A DNA stretch of 64,000 nucleotides from positions 6,596,769 to 6,660,768 of the forward strand of contig CM059624.1 of assembly GCA_030435675.1 (NCBI GenBank), written 5' to 3'. This document shows, in pieces, positions 1 to 11,079 of this stretch. The position numbers and the translations under genes were made by a program. The notes below the pieces were generated by a model. That model ran no database searches and was not told where the DNA came from. It was given only the letters and a program-made list of their open reading frames with translations. The first letter of the stretch is position 1, and each line of letters begins with the position of its first letter. The DNA comes from Steinernema hermaphroditum (Eukaryota; Nematoda; Chromadorea; Rhabditida; Steinernematidae).

Positions 1-445
1 ATGTGGATCATGTAGGCACGACGGCACACAACCCTTCGCCGTATCTTCGGCGCTACCGCCTTCCAGTGCTCCCAGGCGCATCAACAGCTTACGACGACCT
101 CCTGAGCCCAATCGACAACAACGCGAAAATGGCATTCATCGCGGTGAAAAACGCACAACTCTCGAGCGTCGCCCCCAGCTCTTCCTTCAAAGTCGCCTCG
201 CCACCCTCGAAGCCCCTCGACGACTACGTGTGCTCCTCAACGTGGTGCTATCAATCCGCCCAACTGAATCACTCCAAAAGGTACATCTTTGCTCCTTCCC
301 CCAGATAATGTATCCTTTCAGCACTGTTGTGCCCGTTCGCTTCGAGCTGGGCGCTGAAATAGAAGAAATGGAGAGGAGGAACAAGGAACTGCTCGACCTA
401 GGGGCGGATAAGTGCCGAAGCGCCAGCTCAAGACAGCCTAAGTGA
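1..445 (+). CDS. 3' end of an unrecognised gene (5' end outside window)
   Basis: An open frame enters from the left edge (codons in phase with base 3) to a donor at 281, skips a 41-nt intron (281-321, gtacat...tttcag) and ends at a TGA at 443-445. Without splicing this frame stops inside the intron, while splicing joins two open segments, which supports the model. The visible ~134 residues are low in charge, with Ser/Pro-rich stretches, and end in a short charged helix-like segment (EIEEMERRNKELLDLGADK). No domain is recognised and no function is proposed. The bases after the stop are AT-richer (Ttttatttaca) and fit a short 3' UTR. The alternative frame through the same bases is open too, but lacks the splice logic. 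Confidence 0.5.
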   Translation, partial: CGSCRHDGTQPFAVSSALPPSSAPRRINSLRRPPEPNRQQRENGIHRGEKRTTLERRPQLFLQSRLATLEAPRRLRVLLNVVLSIRPTESLQKVHLCSFPQIMYPFSTVVPVRFELGAEIEEMERRNKELLDLGADKCRSASSRQPK

Positions 446-597
446 CAATCTCTTTATTTACAAGGCTGGTAACTTATTTATACACAATACTATAGAAGGA
501 AGTGAAACGTACAATATGAAAAATCTAAAAAAAGACTAATAAGAAGTCAAAAGTAGATGAACTATTAAGAGTAAGTGTCGTCGCGATCTTCAGCACA

Positions 598-2484
598 CTA
601 CTGTAGGAGGTCTTCCGGCGGCGCACAAGCAGCGGAAAGACGGCGAGCTCGACTGCGTCCACCACGGCCACGGTTACGACCTCCGCGAGCTCGTCGTCGG
701 CGACCTGAAAATACGGCGTAATGTATGACAACCCTGCCTCAACTTTCGCTACCTCCGCGACTTTTGCGCCGAAGTGGGGAGAGACTTTCCGAAGAAGGTG
801 ACTGTGAACCATCAGCAACGATATCCGCACACGAATCCATCTGAAACGGCACAGCATTAGGACACGTTAAGCAGATACACAAACGTTTAGAGGCGGAAGT
901 AAAGACTTCGAACGGCAGTGTACAACTCGCGCCGAGGAAACAGTGTTCTGCGGTACGATGGCAGAGAGATACTCTAGGATCTCATCTCGGTAGCAGCTTG
1001 CCAGAACGTCTTCTCTAATGCGATGAATTCGGTCGCCCACAGCATCATCACTGCTGGACGCGTGCTTTAGGCAGTATTCGAGTTGCTGGGTGATCGCCTT
1101 GAAGAACGCCTTGACCTCCTGGAGACGATCCAGTTCCTCAGCAACGGCCTTCTGGGTCCATTTCTCCGAAGTGCGGCACTTGAAGATTTCGGCGCAGTAG
1201 TCGGTATCGGTGATGAATTCACAATCAAGAAGCTCGGCGTTCGCGAGTTCTGGCACGACTCTGGGCTCCTTCATGGAGGAAGTGAGAATGAATGTTCTCA
1301 TGCGAGTGTTCTCAGATCGGTCTTCGGCGAACAAGTTGATGTTCAGCGATACAGATTTCTCCACGAGTCTGCAAACGTTCTTCAGCGCATTTGCCAGCCG
1401 CTTGACATCTTCGCTGGACTTCTTCACTATGGGGAACTGGCGCTCAATGGGTGGGTGCATATAGCACACCAGATCCAGAAACTCGTTCACAGCATCTTGG
1501 TCGCGAGCAGCGCTCTCTCCGTAGAGGAAAGTACTAAAGTTGGTCTCTGTTCCGAGATTCAAACTGCGCACAGCGTCCTCCAGCGACTTGATGTTGGCAC
1601 CACCAGTTGTGTCATCCGTCACGCAGACGATGATGTTCTTCAATGCGTTCCTACCAAGTATCGCGATGGCTTCGAACAGCTGGGCACGAATGTTCCCATA
1701 CAGTGGCAACACGATACACACTGCGTGGAATTCTCGAATGCCCCCTGAAAATATCGAATCCATGAGTGCGTGTCATGCGGCCCCCCTACCGTCCTCGGTG
1801 GCATCAGCAAATTGGAAAACACGCTGACCTTGGCGCACTTCGAAAGTGTCGCCCGGTGAGCGGATAGGGTTCACTGGGTCGATCACCCACGAGAGCCATC
1901 GCGCTCTCGGCTCCTTGGCTTTACAAATGACGGCAACATTGTAGCGCTCTTCCGGGATGGGCCGCACAACGGACATCGGCGCCACCAGTTCGTGTCCCGG
2001 CATGTTGCAGCGGTACTCCACCGCGTGGACGCTGTACCTTCCGCAGTAGCAGAAACACCAGTCGGCCAGCGAGAAGAAGACCGCGCCTTGGCACCTTTCG
2101 CAGAGCCACTTCGACAACGCCTTCGAGCACTTCTTGGGACACTGGATGCGGGAGACGGTTCGCGACGGTGACGTAACGGCTGGGTTGATCTTCAGAACCG
2201 GTACGTTTGGATCGCGCAGAATGACGCCGAAAGGGCGCGGAGAGCATTTGGAAGAGGAGCGCTCCCTCTGAAATACAAGCAGATCGGTGATTTGTCAGCA
2301 AGAGAGTTAGGCTTACCCCATCTGAAACATCGGTGTTTGTAAGTTCGACGCACGAGAAATCGCTCGAAATGCGAGCGTCTCGCCTGCAGGTCCGCGGCTG
2401 ATCATCCATGGGCGACATAAATGACCAGAGCTTACGTGAACGGACAGAGGAACTGAAACGAAAGTGATCACAGGCGGAAACCAT
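598..2484 (-). CDS. GTPase-like protein of the nematode AIG1/IMAP-type family with an RG-rich tail
   Basis: Five exons (2317-2484, 1790-2267, 885-1744, 753-840, 598-704; introns 44-49 nt) give 566 residues in one frame. A cysteine-rich part comes first (CPKKC...WLCERC...CFCYCG...YRCN, about residues 105-160), followed by a degenerate G-domain-like stretch (VFQFADAT..., HAVCIVLP, LKNIIVCVTD) and helices ending in SLNINLFAEDRSENTR, the layout of nematode AIG1/IMAP-like P-loop proteins. No P-loop is visible and the usual DTPG is replaced by DAT, so nucleotide binding is doubtful. The last two exons encode a basic Arg/Gly tail (RGGRRRR, RGGRNRGRGG). The intron donor before this tail is weak (gtttgt). 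The start is the first Met of the open frame; another small exon near 2600-2700 is possible. Family assignment is by recalled motifs, function unknown. Confidence 0.6.
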
Positions 2485-2827
2485 TAAATAAACGCGCCAC
2501 GAAAAGATGGAAAGTGCAAGCACAGGGGAAAACGGCCCTGCTGCAAAAGTACGCAAAGCGCGAGTGGCGACGTGCACAAGTTTTCTTGTCAAGAGTCACT
2601 CAAAATTTCTTTCTCGAAAACAGTTCATCTTCCAGAGATTCCGCCAGATATTCCCTAGGCACAAGGCGAAAACCATCAAGAAGCCTTTCCCAAGTCATTG
2701 CTTCTATTGTCAGATCAAATATTCTCCAATAGCACATCCAAATACAACGCACAAGGCAGGTAATTAAACACCAGAAGGACAAGCAAGACAGTTTATTGGG
2801 AAAATGAAGATTAAAAAAGCCAATTTT
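2485..2827. other. intergenic: 3' end of the chimeric cyclophilin and upstream region of the GTPase-like gene
   Basis: A minus-strand AATAAA lies at 2791-2796, about 32 nt after the cyclophilin stop. The minus strand at 2600-2725 holds a short open segment (TWERLLDGFRLVPREY...) that might be a missed 5' exon of the GTPase-like gene, but no convincing splice connection was found. Confidence 0.4.
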
Positions 2828-3656
2828 TTAAAGTTGGCCGCAGTCGGCAACAACACAGTCAGCAGCGGGCTTTCCGCTCTGGGATCCCTGGCCTTCGATG
2901 TTCTTGACGACGCCCATTCCCTCGATGACGCGGCCGAAGACGACGTGCTTCCCATCGAGCCACTCGGTCTTGACGGTGCAGAGGAAGAACTGCGATCCGT
3001 TGGTGTTGCGTCCAGTGTTGGCCATGGAGAGCACTCCGGGTCCAGTATGGCGTTCCTTGAAGTTCTCGTCGTTGAATTTTTCGCCGTAGATCGATTCCCC
3101 TCCGGTTCCGTTGCCGCGGGTGAAGTCACCGCCCTGAAGTAGATTGGTTAGCGAATGAAAGCGATGCAGAAATCCGTACCTGGCACATAAAGTTAGGGAT
3201 CACGCGGTGGAATTTGGAGCCCTTGTAGTGGAGGGGCTTTCCGCTCTTGCCGATGCCCTTCTCGCCGGTGCAGAGGGCACGAAAGTTCTCGGCAGTCTTG
3301 GGGACAATGTCGGAGTAGAGCTCCATGACGATGCGGCCAGCGGCGCGACCGCCGATCGTCATGTCGAAGAAGACGCGGGGCCTGCAAAGAATCGTTAAAA
3401 CCATCCATATCCACATCAGTTACCTCGGCGACTCCTCGTAAACTTCCTCGTCCCAAACGCCTTCTTCTTCGCTGTCGTACTCCTCGCGGTCCGGGTCGAT
3501 GGTGCCCGCCGGAAACATTTCGGTGGACGACTCAGTAAAGAGCACCCTAACCATGCGCTCGTAGACCCGCTGGTCGGCCAGCAGATGCTGACGGATGCCA
3601 GGGTCGTTCAGCATCTCCAGAAGCAGCGCCCGACTGTTACACTTCGCGCGCTCCAT
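2828..3656 (-). CDS. chimeric cyclophilin (peptidyl-prolyl isomerase) with novel acidic N-terminal exon
   Basis: Three exons (3424-3656, 3180-3381, 2828-3133) give 246 residues. Residues 79-246 are a complete cyclophilin A-type domain with the catalytic-loop sequence [21 protein letters not shown], the nematode-type KSGKPL insertion and a C-terminal DCGQL. Residues 1-78 come from an extra exon with no cyclophilin match; it is rich in Glu/Asp towards its end ([18 protein letters not shown]). The homologous gene at 37.0 kb starts MARPRVFF; here the ATG is gone and a splice acceptor feeds the same PRVFFD sequence, so the protein depends on the new exon. The pocket motif reads [12 protein letters not shown] rather than [12 protein letters not shown]. 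The first ATG lies 4 nt after a TTTAG acceptor, fitting trans-splicing downstream of anillin. Confidence 0.85.
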
Positions 3657-3660
3657 AACC

Positions 3661-3799
3661 CTAAAGCATCTAAATTAGCATATGACACAAAATGAAGCAG
3701 GTACACGGGCCACACGAAAGCCGCCCGAAAGCCAAAGCACATAAATCAGGTACAGAACACACTTTATTATAAATTTTAGCGGAAATAGAATAAAGCATT
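3661..3799 (-). promoter_or_regulatory. intercistronic region of a probable anillin-cyclophilin operon
   Basis: Anillin ends at 3800 and its AATAAA sits at 3763-3768 on the minus strand. The next gene's acceptor (gctttag) is at 3661-3667, about 100 bp further on, with an ATG four bases after it. This spacing is what rhabditid nematode operons show for SL2 trans-splicing. No SL sequence can be seen in genomic DNA, so the operon is an inference. Confidence 0.5.
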
Positions 3800-6000
3800 T
3801 TAGATGTCCATGCTGCCACGCACCAGATGGAGAGTCTTGTTTATTTCCTCGATCCAGCACTCGCAGAGTACTTTGTTGTCGGCATTCAAAAGAACTCTGC
3901 AATAAACACTCTTGAAACTTTTCATGATCTTGCAACACAATACCTTTTCAAGCTGTAGATGGGCTTCGGTGAACGAGCCGAGGAGCTTGACTGGACGAAC
4001 AGGTCAATGTAGAACGTGTGGGCACGAGAGCAGATCTCAGGTGGGCATGTAATGATAAAGTCATTTGTGACTTTAGACATATCCATGTACGCATGCGCAG
4101 GCTGTAATAAAAACATGAATAAAATCATAAGTGGTTCATGCTTCCAACCTTTTCGGCGATCTCGTCCTCTGGGTAACGCCAAAACTTGATGATGCCCTGG
4201 CGCAGCACAGCCCAATATCGGGTCCACGTGGATTCAACTCCGATAGTCTCGTACATAGACTACAAAACATAAACGTACACAGATAAGCTTAACGTACACA
4301 GATAAGCATACCAAGAAGCCATGGTATTCAATTTCTGCGCCGGGCGTGAGCATCGAACACTCAGCGCGCAACTCAATAGTGCCTTCCAAAGGATACTCTG
4401 CGTCATCCACGTACAGTTTCAAATTGCCAATCGTTCGCGCATTTAGGTTAACATTCCCACAACGGCAAAATTCAAAGCTGTTCACTGCTGATTCCATTGA
4501 GATTTTAGAGTGACGATGGGACACTGAAAGTTCTAGGTGAATAAGGTAATAAATAGAGCAGCCAACATGGATTTAAACAGCTGAAAGCCCTTCGTGGAAA
4601 AGCGCAGACGTTTTTCGCATCATTTGAGCGATTTTCAATTTTCTGAAAATCAAACATTTATCACATAACGCCTCCCTACGATTCAGAGACTAACCAGTGC
4701 ATAAATCTCTACACGGACAGTAAAGTCGACTGCCAAGTTGTTGAATCGGATAGAGTCAGGAAAGCGCACGGTGCGGGCACGCAACGCTCCGATGTCCATA
4801 ACGCTTGCAACCTGTGTGGCATAAACGTTTTCACCGCTCCTCAAGAGCACCACGAAGTCATATGATGTGTCTAAACAGGCTGTTTAGGATCTTGTGTCGC
4901 CTATCTTCTCCAAACCTTTGTCAATGGACTTCAAACAGAAATTTCTGTTCAGGTAGATTCTTATTGTTGAAATGGTCATAGAGCCGCGGAGGCTAGGTGT
5001 GAGTGGTCGAAGAGAACCAGTAGTTACGATGTGCTGGGCGCTCAAACGCTCTAGTTCAACCTGCAGCACACGGCGACGTTCAGTGGCGAGAAGCAAAGCA
5101 CGTTGAGCAGTCAGCTGAATGTAACAACGTTATTTTTGTTGTCACTCAATTCATCAAACCTCAGCAAGAGTGCCATTTGAGCGGTGTTGCTTGCGACATT
5201 GGCCGAGAGCGGAGGAAGCTTGGTCGATCTGGTCCTCCTGGATTTGCAGAAGGCGGTTCAACCGCTACATGAACGAATACCATACACTGTGCTGTTCTAT
5301 GGAGTTATCTACCTGGAAGTGATGCTGATAGTCATCGACATTCGTCTGGTCCAGTCCATGCTCCATGTCGGTAGCGATAGCAGAAATGAATGATTCTGAG
5401 AATATCTTTGAATTCACTCCGACTGGGATTTTGCTGGGGAAAGGTTTTCCCCTGCCTGACGACACTGGAGACTCCAGCGGCGTGGACGTAATGATCTGAG
5501 GTGGATCGCTCGTAGCCAACATATTCCGGCCTCCGATACACCTCTACAAACAACATATCAATTTTCTATCTTTCGATAATAACTGGATTTACCATGTTGC
5601 TGTCGACCACAAACAGATCCTCTCCAGGAGGAGGAGGTGGACGGTACGCAGGCACAGTAGAGAAGCAAGCCGGACGCTCGTACTCTCCTCGACGTCGCAG
5701 TCCATTTCTATAGTGATTCAGCGGCATAATTTCTGCATCCAGCGACATTGAACGGTTGTTCAATGTTCGGTTATTTACCGAATTTATGTAAGCCGATGGG
5801 ACAGGGGATATTGAATCTGCAAGGTAGTGATGAGAAAGAAGCCCGGACAGACGCCACTTACGTCCATCCACGCTGATGCATTCGGTGTCGTCGAACGATT
5901 CGAAGCAGTGCGTCATGTTGAGCTGTTCGGCACTGACAGCTCGACGCATGCTGACGTTTACCGGGTTCGAGTTGCTGTCCAATCTCCCTACTCGATTCAT
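3800..6000 (-). CDS. anillin-like protein (AH domain + PH domain), short form
   Basis: Eleven exons (5862-6000, 5593-5816, 5313-5543, 5160-5264, 4916-5114, 4695-4870, 4579-4642, 4312-4523, 4149-4259, 3944-4101, 3800-3896) give 571 residues, all introns 45-55 nt. Residues ~200-440 match the anillin homology domain (coiled start with LLLATERRRVLQVELERL, then GSMTISTIRIYLNRNFC and the C2-like VRFPDSIRFNNLAVDFTVRVEIYAL). Residues ~440-565 form a PH domain (GVESTWTRYWAVLRQGIIKFW ... CECWIEEINK). Anillins are septin/RhoA-binding scaffolds of the contractile ring and germline bridges. The ~200-residue N-terminus is polar with a proline run and has no visible actin- or myosin-binding region, as in the short nematode anillins. 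The start is 12 nt after a gatttcag acceptor, suggesting trans-splicing. Confidence 0.85.
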
Positions 6001-7760
6001 GACACTCCAATTCTGAAATCAATGAGCACATTAGTCGTATCTGAATTCGGCACGAAAAGTTCTTTCAAAAATGAATCGCGCCAAAGGAACAGAGTCATAC
6101 AAAAGCTGCAAAAAAAAAACTGAGCATTCCAGAAGCCTTCCACTACAACGCAAACCAAGATCGACGAGGAAGGGCGGGAGGAATGCGCTCCTCACTCCAT
6201 ACTACGGTGAAGTAAAGCGTCTATCGCGTTGAGACCCGACCTTTCTGACAGGGGAGGAGAAAGTGATTCTCGATGTCTACCTGTCTAGATTGCGAAAATA
6301 TTTCAGTCTAGACTATAGGCATGGTCTAATAGACACATTTAAATAAAACCTTTTGGAAATGCATTTGTCTTCGAGTCCATTTTGGTATGTGATCAGAGAT
6401 GGAAGCGATGGGAAAGTGGATCTGTACATTCCTTTTTTTCTTTCTTGTTTTTCTGTGTATTGTATTGATTGCGAGGATGTTCTGCTTCTTCGATTCGCGA
6501 GTTTCACATTTGCGTTGCGCTAAGGATCGATCTGTGACAGACGATGATTCCATTTTTAGAACTTGTTGTGCACCCCAGGTAAACAGAGCACCGTCGTTAT
6601 CTAAGACTCCACCGCAATTTTTTCCTTTTCCACCGTCGTGAAGCGGTGACAGATTTAATCGGTCGCGACCTAGAAACCACATTGAAACAGTCGATTCATC
6701 TGCCGGGCGTCGAATAACTCCACGGTGACTCCCCCTTCTCACTTTCGGCTCTTTTTACGACTCTCTCCGTTACCTAACAATAGCCGGAGGTATTCGATCC
6801 GGGGGGGACGTGTCGAAATCCTGAAATCCCGACTGTCCGCTCTATTACACCGCCCTGGGGCTCCCGGCCGTGACCCACTCCCGAGCCGCGGGCATAATCC
6901 TGTCAGCGGAGCACGCCTAAAGCCGTCCATTGTTCTTTGACGTAATTGGAATGAAACATTTCGCAGGGCACATCTGTACTCGAAGGGGAAAACATGGTGA
7001 AACGATTGGTGAAGAAGATCGCTATCACCGCCGGAAGGCGAAGACAATAGAGAGAGTTGCGCAATGTGTGACCGAGATCTGTGATAACGATGATTGACAA
7101 CGTGATTTAGACCCTTAGGCAGTGTGCTGTAAACAGAAAAAGCGAAGAGGAAGTGGGAAAGTGGGTCGGTCGATTGAGGGTTTGCAGAGAAACGTGATAA
7201 GCATCTGACTGTGTCCGGGGCGTGTTCGGGCTGTCCCACCGTATTTTTTGTCCTTTCATTCTTGGTGGACAAAGGGCTTGTCGATCAAAGATTGATGTCG
7301 TGATTAACGGATACAGGAGATTTGACCTCGAAGTCGCCGTTGTGATAAATTGCGCGGTTACGTTCCCTGAGGGTAGTGAGGGTGTGTTCCTCCACTCCTT
7401 TGCCCGCCTGGACAATGGATTACCTTATAAGATCCTTCCCCCCAGCAGCTTCACTGTCTGTGATCGCTTCACTTGGCCTGGAGGAGATTGTCGGTTTCGG
7501 TTCCTCAAAGGTCTCGGAAGTCGCGGCGCCCGGATCGTGCCTTCTGCCTGCCACCCCGGTGCTCATTTATCGAACCAAAATAGGTAAAGTCAAAGAAGAC
7601 TCTCGACGGCTCTCTCGAAGCAATTGTCGCGCTCACGCGCCCGCGCGCATGAATTGGAACGGGTGAAATTCGCGTCTCGTAGACAAAAATGACCCAGTTT
7701 AGTCATTCGATCAGTACATTATCACGACGAGCAGCGGCGCACCGCCGATCCAGTGGCGAT
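6001..7760. other. divergent intergenic region (anillin / thrombospondin-repeat gene)
   Basis: About 1.76 kb between two divergently transcribed genes. It holds an A-run (6111-6119), a T-rich stretch (6431-6450) and several overlapping open frames on both strands, none with splice logic or recognisable protein. It presumably contains both promoters; no clear TATA box was found. A CCAGTTTAG at about 7692-7700 could be a trans-splice acceptor for the downstream gene. Confidence 0.5.
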
Positions 7761-10700
7761 ATGCAACTGCTGCGGTTAATTATTCTCCTTTTTTGTCTTT
7801 CGCCCCTCGTGGTGGTCCGTGGCGATGAAGGTGAGTCCCGTGGTGCCCCTTGTGGCCCTTACGCGCGATTTCAGGAGTCACTGAGGCGCCAATCAGCTAC
7901 CGTACCGGGAAGCTCAACCAGTTCAAGGGATTCGCCACGCCGCGACCGATTCCGGCGAATGCCCAGTTTAGTAAGTTTTCTGCGAACTGATCTTATCTAG
8001 GTAATGACCCGGAAGAGTTCGATTTTGCTTGTGACCGTAGAATTGGAGGTCGAGAAGTCGGCTAGGGTAGCAGGAACATTGCCCAGAAGAATTCTGAATC
8101 TTGTTTGAAGTAAATGAAATACAAAACTCTCAGGAAACTTTTGAAAAAACAGGGCTTTTCAAGCTTACATTAGCAACTGAGCCCTTTCAGTGTACGCGTC
8201 GGTGTGGGCCAGCTGGTCAGCATGGTCCTTCTGCGTGAACAACATGCAGGTCCGTGTTAGGGCCTGCAACACCGTCCGGGGCTTCTCGTGCCTCGGCAAC
8301 AACCAGGAGCACAAAGCCTGCGACCATCCACAGAATTCGATCACGAACCGCTTCGAGGGTCCCGTCAGCGAGCACGACTACGACGCCGTCGATCCCTATG
8401 AAGACGACCGGAAGGAAGCCATGCGTCAGCTCTACTCCGACTACGTCCCCGAAGTTCCTCAGAAGCCTCTTCCCCTTAAGAAGGCGAGGACGCGTCCTCC
8501 GATGAACTTTGCTGCCGCCCGAGGACCTGGAAGAACCGTCACCGGCCCCCTCTCCCCTCCTCAGATTCATTACGGTGGCCCGGGCCCTCAAGGTCCTCCG
8601 AAGCAGTTCGTCCCCCCGCCGCAGCATCGCGGACCTGCTCGTGCCCCCAGCATGACTCCAGAGCTCCTCTTCGGCTCTAAACTCGAGCCCTCCTCGAATC
8701 CCTCGAATCCACCTCCTCCCGCACCAGAAGGACTCACTGACTTCTCGGGAAACAAGACCCAAACTACCTTAACCCATCAGGAGGAGGTGGCCGCTTCGAA
8801 GCCGGCGAGCGAAGAAGAAAGTCACCCGACTCACGCTGTGAAAGAGGAATCTGCAGCAACTTCCCTGACGCCCCCTACAGTACCCGAATCTACCTCCGAA
8901 GTGAAGACTTCTTCCACGACGACTTCTTCTTCGTCTCCACCCCAAACTCAGGAATCCTCGACGAAAACGGAAGTGGTGAAGCACAGGCACTCCTCCACGA
9001 CCAGTTCCAAGACGTCGCCGTCCTCTTCAGCCGCCACGAAGACTCCGAAGCCGGAGAAGTCAGAAGGTCACCCCGTGATGTCGAAGATCCTCGAGGAGCC
9101 GAAGGCGACTGCTCCGACGATCACGACTACAACCACAACCACGACCCCGACCTCGACGACCACGACGAAGGCGCCGGAGACGACAACCGTCTTCGTGAGA
9201 GTGGTGAAGCCCCACAAGGCCGTCCCTGAAGCACGGGCCCGTTCAGACGAGGAGCCCGTGGAGAGCACGGCTACCGTAGTAAAGCACCTCCATTCCGGAG
9301 AGGTCGCCCTGGAGGATAAGGTAGGACTTCGGAGTCTTCGAAAGTCGACCGATTCTTCAGCGCCTTCTGACCACCGACACAGAGCGCGCCCTCAGCTGGA
9401 TGCTGGCGAACATGACCAAAACGGCTGAAGACTACGAGTACGACGACGAAGAGCTGGTTAAGAAGCAGAAGAACCTCGCCGAACTGGAGGAGAAGCTCCA
9501 CTCCGGCGAGGTCGTTTTCCCGGTGCTGAAGGTGAGTCTTTTAGTAGGAGGTTACAGGAGAAACAAAGTCTTCTTCAACACTGAAAGCCCCTTTTCAGCC
9601 GAATAGAAACGATAAATACAAAATCAAGACCGACACTGACTTCAAACGCCGCGTCTTCGCCCAGAAGATCCATCAAACCTTCGAGGACGCCTTCACTCGG
9701 ACCACAGAATCGCCTCCCGCCTGGGATGCCCCCCACGATCATCACGCCGCTCTGGTGCAGCCCTTAAAGAACCTTCCTCCGTCGTTCCCTATCGGATCGG
9801 AGAGCAACGTGAGACGTGCTCCGGAAGTGCCTCCATCCACTCCCATCAAGGTACGGTAGCCATTGGCGAAGGTTCGAAATATCCCAAATCTCCTATCCCT
9901 GTGATTCCTTAAGTTCCCCAGGGAATAGGTCTTTTTCCAAGATTCAGAGCTCATCTAATGCACATCACATCACATGCACATTCCTGTCCACACATCTGGA
10001 GATGTTTCAGTCGCACGTCTCGCTAACTCCTTCTAACCAAGTGAGGCAACTGCTTCGCGATCGGTCTCCTCTCCGTCGCGTCGAGAACCCCACGAAGGTG
10101 GAACTCGTTCAGGTGACGACCTCTTATGAGTCCCTTTCCATGACATTCTTGTAGGCGATCGAGGGATTCAAGCAGGACGAAAGCGAGGAGCAGGACGCAC
10201 TCAAGCAGGAGATCGACAAACTGCGCGCCATGATGCACGACATGGAATCCCAGATCGAGAGGATCAAGAAGGACGAGTCGTCAGAGAAGGTGAAACCCGA
10301 GAAGTCCATCGAGAGCCGAGTGTCCGTGGTGGAGGTGGATCAGAATTCGCACATGGCCGAAGACGCCCGCGAGAAGGCGATCAACCTGAATCTGGTGCCT
10401 TCGGGTCCCCGAACGAAGAGCGAGCCTCTTCCGCCGATCATCTCGAAGTCGGAGGCCAACGCGTTCTTCGTCCGCGCCTCGGAGCAGTCCAACGGCGGTG
10501 GGTCAGGGGGTCAGGAAGTAGGATCTAAGACCGTAATCTCAGAGGCTCACTGGAGCGAATGGAACCCCTGGAACGAGTGCTTCTGCAACAAGCAGGTGCG
10601 GACGCGCGTGTGCCGCTACGACGACGCCTTCCACTCGAAGGGCTGCGAGGGGAAGTCATACGAGTCGCGCGCCTGCGTCGGCACGCGGCCCTGTCCAGCG

Positions 10701-10890
10701 CTCCAGGTCAAGAAGATCACCACTCCTTCCCAGGAGGAGGCCTCCACTCCCGAGTTCTACACGTTAGCGCCGCCAGCCCGGAGGCGCAACGGGTACGCCT
10801 TCAAGCCTAACCCACTCTCCGTCGCTGTCAATCGTATCGGTGAGCGTTTTTCGAGGCCTCTGAACCAGAGAGTCGCTTTCAGGCAGCTGA
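7761..10890 (+). CDS. secreted thrombospondin type-1 repeat protein with mucin-like middle
   Basis: Eight exons (7761-7830, 7875-7970, 8191-9320, 9361-9531, 9599-9850, 10011-10112, 10155-10839, 10883-10890) give 837 residues in frame. The start is chosen because it opens a signal peptide (MQLLRLIILLFCLSPLVVVRG); an upstream Met would precede it with basic residues. TSR1 (residues ~56-100: VWASWSAWSFC...VRVRAC) is followed by a Pro-rich segment and a long Ser/Thr/Pro region typical of O-glycosylated mucin-like stalks. An acidic coil (EEQDALKQEIDKLRAMMHD) precedes TSR2 (~739-787: HWSEWNPWNECFC...TRVC). Both TSRs carry the W-x-x-W tryptophans. It is likely an extracellular matrix or cuticle-associated protein. 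The final 43-nt intron is optional: reading through gives a longer C-terminus to 10958. Poly(A)-like aataaa occurs near 11040. Confidence 0.8.
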
Positions 10891-11079
10891 TAATCCGAAG
10901 CCTCAGGTCATCTAATGTAAATTTCTCACACATCGAATCGATCTTTGAACCGCCGTAGAAAGGCCTATTGAAGCAGATTACTCAGAAGTCTAATAATTTC
11001 TTAGTGTTGTTGTTTACCGTGCCACAAACAATAATAAAAGTAATAAACACTGAAAGGGCTCCTATGCTCCTATGGCTTT

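Noticed and set aside
1083..1748. Long + strand open frame (221 codons)
   Set aside because: Lies entirely antisense to the GTPase-like exons, whose minus-strand frame has family motifs and canonical introns.
6326..6742. Minus open frame with GVLDNDGALFTWG, recalling an RCC1 blade
   Set aside because: Only one short resemblance, no splice structure, surrounded by low-complexity residues.
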